From HXMU1420-2 sp034670145 (GTDB lineage Bacteria > Pseudomonadota > Alphaproteobacteria > Rhodobacterales > Rhodobacteraceae), in assembly GCA_034670145.1 (NCBI GenBank), contig JAXMOA010000011.1:62001-126000 (forward strand): a stretch of 64,000 bases of DNA. Direction: 5' to 3'. Each line of letters opens with the position of its first letter. Position 1 is the first letter of the stretch. The notes under the pieces were generated by a model. The model saw only the letters and a list, made by a program, of their open reading frames with translations. It did not search any database and was not told where the DNA came from. Made by a program: the position numbers and the translations under genes. This document shows, one piece after another, positions 61,317 to 64,000 of this stretch.

Positions 61317-64000
61317 GATTCCTGCCTTTCGGTATGGCGTGCTTCTTTGGCGATGATACGCGAAATTTGGCGTAGGTCAGGTGGTTTTGAGAAAATGCCT
61401 TTGACGGCCGGGGCCGAGACCCTGGGATCGGCCAGCCGACGCGAGAGGGCGGTGACGATCAGGATAGGCAGATTGGGGGCGATCCGGGTCACTTCGGCCA
61501 CCAGATCACCGCCGCTAAAGGCCCCCATGTCATAGTCCGAGACGATGGCGGACCAGGCCTCGGGGTCTTCCTGGATGCTTTCGACGGCCAGTTCGGGGTC
61601 GCTGACGACGGCCACTTCGGCACCGAGGCGTTCAAGATAGGATCCGATGACGTCGGCGACCTCGGTTTCGTCGTCAACCACCAGAATGAGCGTGCCGGAG
61701 AGGTCCGCCCGGGTGGTTTCGGACTGGTCCTGATCCGGCGTTTTGGGATCGGCGCCCAGGGGCAGGTAGATTGTGACTGTGGTGCCCTGGCCCGGCGTGC
61801 TGGTGACGCTGATGGCCCCATGTGCGGCGACGACCATTGATGCCACGGTTGCCAGCCCCAAACCGGTGCCCTGCGCGCCTTTGGTCGAGAAATAGGGCTC
61901 GAAGATTTTTTCCATGTCTTCGCCCGAGATCCCGGAGCCATCATCGGTTACGGTGAGCGCGCCATAGCTGCGTCCCGGGTCCAGGCGTCCGACGCGGGGC
62001 GGAGTGGTGGGGGTGGTCACCTGATGCAATCCGACGCGCAATGTGCCGCCCTCGGTGGAGAGCGCGTCCTGGGCATTGAGCATGATGTTCAGGGCGATTT
62101 GGGTCATTTCCGTCGGGCTGCCGAGGACCAGAAGCGGCTGGGACGCCAGATCTGATTGCAGTTTCACGCCGGGGGCGAGCGTCACCGAGAGAAGGTCTGT
62201 GGCAGATTTGATGGATTGGCGCAGGTCGAATTCGGCGCTGTCCTGAATGTCGCGGCCCAGATCCAGCAGGCGATTGACCAGCCAGGCGGCCTGCTGGCCG
62301 GCGGCTGTGATGCGGTCGGCATGGGTGCGTACCTTGGTGTCGGTGGCGGCATCGCCGGTGATCAACAGGGCAGATCCGGTGATGGCAGAGAGCAGGTTGT
62401 TGAAATCATGCGCCAATCCGGCCGCCATTTGCGAAACCACCTGCTGGCGTCTGGCCTGGTTCAGCTGCTGGTCCAACTCGCTGCGTTTGCGGCGCACTTC
62501 GCGTTGTTCGGTGATGTCGCGCACGATCAGGATGACGCCGACTTCGTCGACCTGGCGCAGGGCCACGTCGTGCCAACGGCGATCTGAACCCTGTCCGCCA
62601 AAGGCCAGTTGATCGCTGGCCTGTCCCTGGGCAGCCAGGCGTTTGGTGATGTCGCGGATCAGGGCCTGGGCGTTGTCGTTTTTGTAAAAGGTTGACCAGC
62701 GCCGCCCGAGCAACGCGGTTTCGGACCGGGCCTGCAAAATGGTGCAAAGGCTGGGATTGGCATGAACGATGCGGCCGCTGGGGTCGGCGATCGCGATGCC
62801 GTCGGGGGCGTGTTCGATGGCGGCAACGCGCGAACGCAGGGTATGTTCTGCGGTTTTTGTCGGGGTGATATCGGTGGTGGAGACCACCAGACCATCCTCG
62901 GCGGTGCTTTGGGCGCGGATCAGCAGGGTGCGCCCGTCTGGCAGGGCCATTTCGGTGGCGGCGGTGCTTTGGGCGATGGCGTGCAGGTCAAGCTGGCTGA
63001 TATCGGGTGCGCGCGCCAGCTGTGGGGCGGGGATAGTGGCCAGATGCGCGGCCAGGTTTTCGCGGGTGCTGCTGCCCTCTGCCCAGCCGAGGCCGGGGGC
63101 GGGCAGGATCTGATGAAACCGGGCGTTTGAAAACAGGATGGTCAGGTCCTTGTCCAGCAACAAAAAGCCGTTGTCGGTGTGCGACAGCGCTTCGAGCATG
63201 CGTTGCCTGTTGGTTTCGCTCTGCCTTTGTGCAGTGACCCGGGGTGATACGTCGGTTTGCGTGGCCACGAGGAATTCAGGCGTGCCATCCGCGCCCATCA
63301 CGGGAAACAGCGACAGCTCATTCCAGAACAGGCTGCCATCCCGGCGTTTGTTGCGCATGACAAAGGTGCCGGTGCCATTGGTCCGCACGGTTTCGCGCAG
63401 GCGGGCGCGTTCGCTGCTGGTTTTGGGCTCGGCGTTCATGAAACGGCAGTTCTTGCCGATGACTTCGGCGCTGGAATAGCCCGAGAGGGATTCGAAGGCC
63501 GGATTGACAAAGATCAGCGGGCGGTTCGGGTCGCGGGCGTTGGCGATGGCAAAGCCGGAGGAGGAGCCATCAATCGTTGCGGCAAGCAGGCGGTTGCGGA
63601 TTTGCAGTTCGAGCGAGGTCAGGGTTTGCCCGGCCAGGGCGGTGATGCGCGACAGCAGGCGGCGGTCTGCATTGGTGAAATGGGCCGATTGCCGGTGCAG
63701 GGCCACCAGCGCGCCGGGGGTTTGCCCGTCACCCAGGTTGAGCGGTGCGGAAAGCAGGCTGCGCAGCGGATCGCGGTCTGGATCGGCCAGCCCTGCCAGA
63801 TCGGACCATGGCATCAACGTCGAGATATCCGCCAGGTTGCGCGGTTTGCCAAAGATCGGCACATCGCTGAGCGCGATCGGGGCAAAGGCCGAGGCGCGCG
63901 CGTCCGAGAGCGCGCATAGGTCGGGTTGGGTGGAGGCGACGATGCGCATCGCCCCGTCCTGATGGGCAAAGACACAAACCAGATCCGCCTTGAGCACGTC
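61313..64000 (-). CDS. LOV-domain hybrid sensor histidine kinase (partial, runs off right edge)
   Basis: At least 894 residues; the frame is open at the window end, so the start is not seen. In order from the visible GTG: a GAF-like domain to about residue 130, then a PAS/LOV domain (145-250) with the flavin-adduct cysteine C184 in 'GKNCRFMN', N216 ('RNKRRDG'), N226 ('FWNELS') and Q247. Two more PAS domains follow (about 265-380 and 390-500), then the H-box with H530 ('GLAHDFNNLL'), an HATPase domain ('DDGSGISGEDMEKIFEPYFSTKGAQGTGLGLA') and a C-terminal receiver ('IVSDYDMGAF'). It is likely a blue-light-responsive kinase signalling to the overlapped LuxR-type regulator. Confidence 0.85.
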   Translation of the reverse strand, partial: DVLKADLVCVFAHQDGAMRIVASTQPDLCALSDARASAFAPIALSDVPIFGKPRNLADISTLMPWSDLAGLADPDRDPLRSLLSAPLNLGDGQTPGALVALHRQSAHFTNADRRLLSRITALAGQTLTSLELQIRNRLLAATIDGSSSGFAIANARDPNRPLIFVNPAFESLSGYSSAEVIGKNCRFMNAEPKTSSERARLRETVRTNGTGTFVMRNKRRDGSLFWNELSLFPVMGADGTPEFLVATQTDVSPRVTAQRQSETNRQRMLEALSHTDNGFLLLDKDLTILFSNARFHQILPAPGLGWAEGSSTRENLAAHLATIPAPQLARAPDISQLDLHAIAQSTAATEMALPDGRTLLIRAQSTAEDGLVVSTTDITPTKTAEHTLRSRVAAIEHAPDGIAIADPSGRIVHANPSLCTILQARSETALLGRRWSTFYKNDNAQALIRDITKRLAAQGQASDQLAFGGQGSDRRWHDVALRQVDEVGVILIVRDITEQREVRRKRSELDQQLNQARRQQVVSQMAAGLAHDFNNLLSAITGSALLITGDAATDTKVRTHADRITAAGQQAAWLVNRLLDLGRDIQDSAEFDLRQSIKSATDLLSVTLAPGVKLQSDLASQPLLVLGSPTEMTQIALNIMLNAQDALSTEGGTLRVGLHQVTTPTTPPRVGRLDPGRSYGALTVTDDGSGISGEDMEKIFEPYFSTKGAQGTGLGLATVASMVVAAHGAISVTSTPGQGTTVTIYLPLGADPKTPDQDQSETTRADLSGTLILVVDDETEVADVIGSYLERLGAEVAVVSDPELAVESIQEDPEAWSAIVSDYDMGAFSGGDLVAEVTRIAPNLPILIVTALSRRLADPRVSAPAVKGIFSKPPDLRQISRIIAKEARHTERQES

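Overview
The window is GC-rich with dense gene packing, many ATGA-type stop/start overlaps and gene families typical of marine Roseobacter-group Rhodobacteraceae: a self-sufficient reductive dehalogenase, Ugp-like ABC transport, Rieske and enolase-superfamily betaine-type catabolism, acyl-CoA dehydrogenases and serralysin-like M10 proteases. Assignment to an alphaproteobacterium close to Roseobacter is an inference from gene content. About 60 genes are supported, with one tRNA, two decayed genes and several candidate operators and hairpins.

Layout. 0.1-9 kb: a GNAT-like protein, two XRE regulators (one with a palindromic operator pair in its promoter), a GINT1-like beta-propeller protein, a noncanonical sulfatase, threonine aldolase, a YcgN-like cysteine-cluster protein, RibF and a GhrA-like reductase. 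9.1-13.2 kb: a diheme cytochrome c, then a tight trio of a metal-site-degenerate M19 dipeptidase homologue, a 553-aa unknown and a 138-aa DUF3726-like protein. 13.3-18.8 kb (minus strand): a Ugp-like ABC importer with a calcineurin-type phosphodiesterase. 18.9-28 kb (plus strand): a LysR regulator, a 1085-aa reductive dehalogenase fused to its own flavin/[2Fe-2S] reductase, a membrane desaturase-like protein, a PhnM-like amidohydrolase, a PEP-hydrolase-family TIM barrel and an ArnT-like glycosyltransferase.

28-29.3 kb: a zinc-ribbon protein, RlmB and tRNA-Tyr(GTA). Just downstream of the tRNA lie an integrase N-terminal remnant and a decayed winged-helix/TPR gene, which mark the edge of a probable genomic island. 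The island's cargo (30.6-42.9 kb) is a 12-gene divergon. Leftward run an RpiR regulator, Rieske oxygenase, maleate-isomerase-like enzyme, sulfotransferase, a 69-aa protein and a CMD protein. Rightward run a dimethylglycine-dehydrogenase-like flavoprotein, a medium-chain oxidoreductase, three tandem enolase-superfamily enzymes and a class III aminotransferase. The combination points to catabolism of an N-methylated amino acid or betaine; the substrate cannot be read from the sequence.

43-52.8 kb: an aldo/keto reductase, an OmpA-like/caspase pair, a fatty-acyl-CoA oxidation block (three acyl-CoA dehydrogenases and a 17beta-HSD10-like SDR) and Ada. 53-56.3 kb: a GntR regulator with an SsuABC-type importer. 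56.4-60.4 kb: a 1174-aa M10 metalloprotease with five Tyr/Asp-rich repeats of about 127 residues, preceded by a small membrane-anchored protein. 60.7-64 kb: a LuxR-type response regulator overlapped by a hybrid histidine kinase whose first PAS domain has LOV photoreceptor residues; the kinase runs off the right edge.
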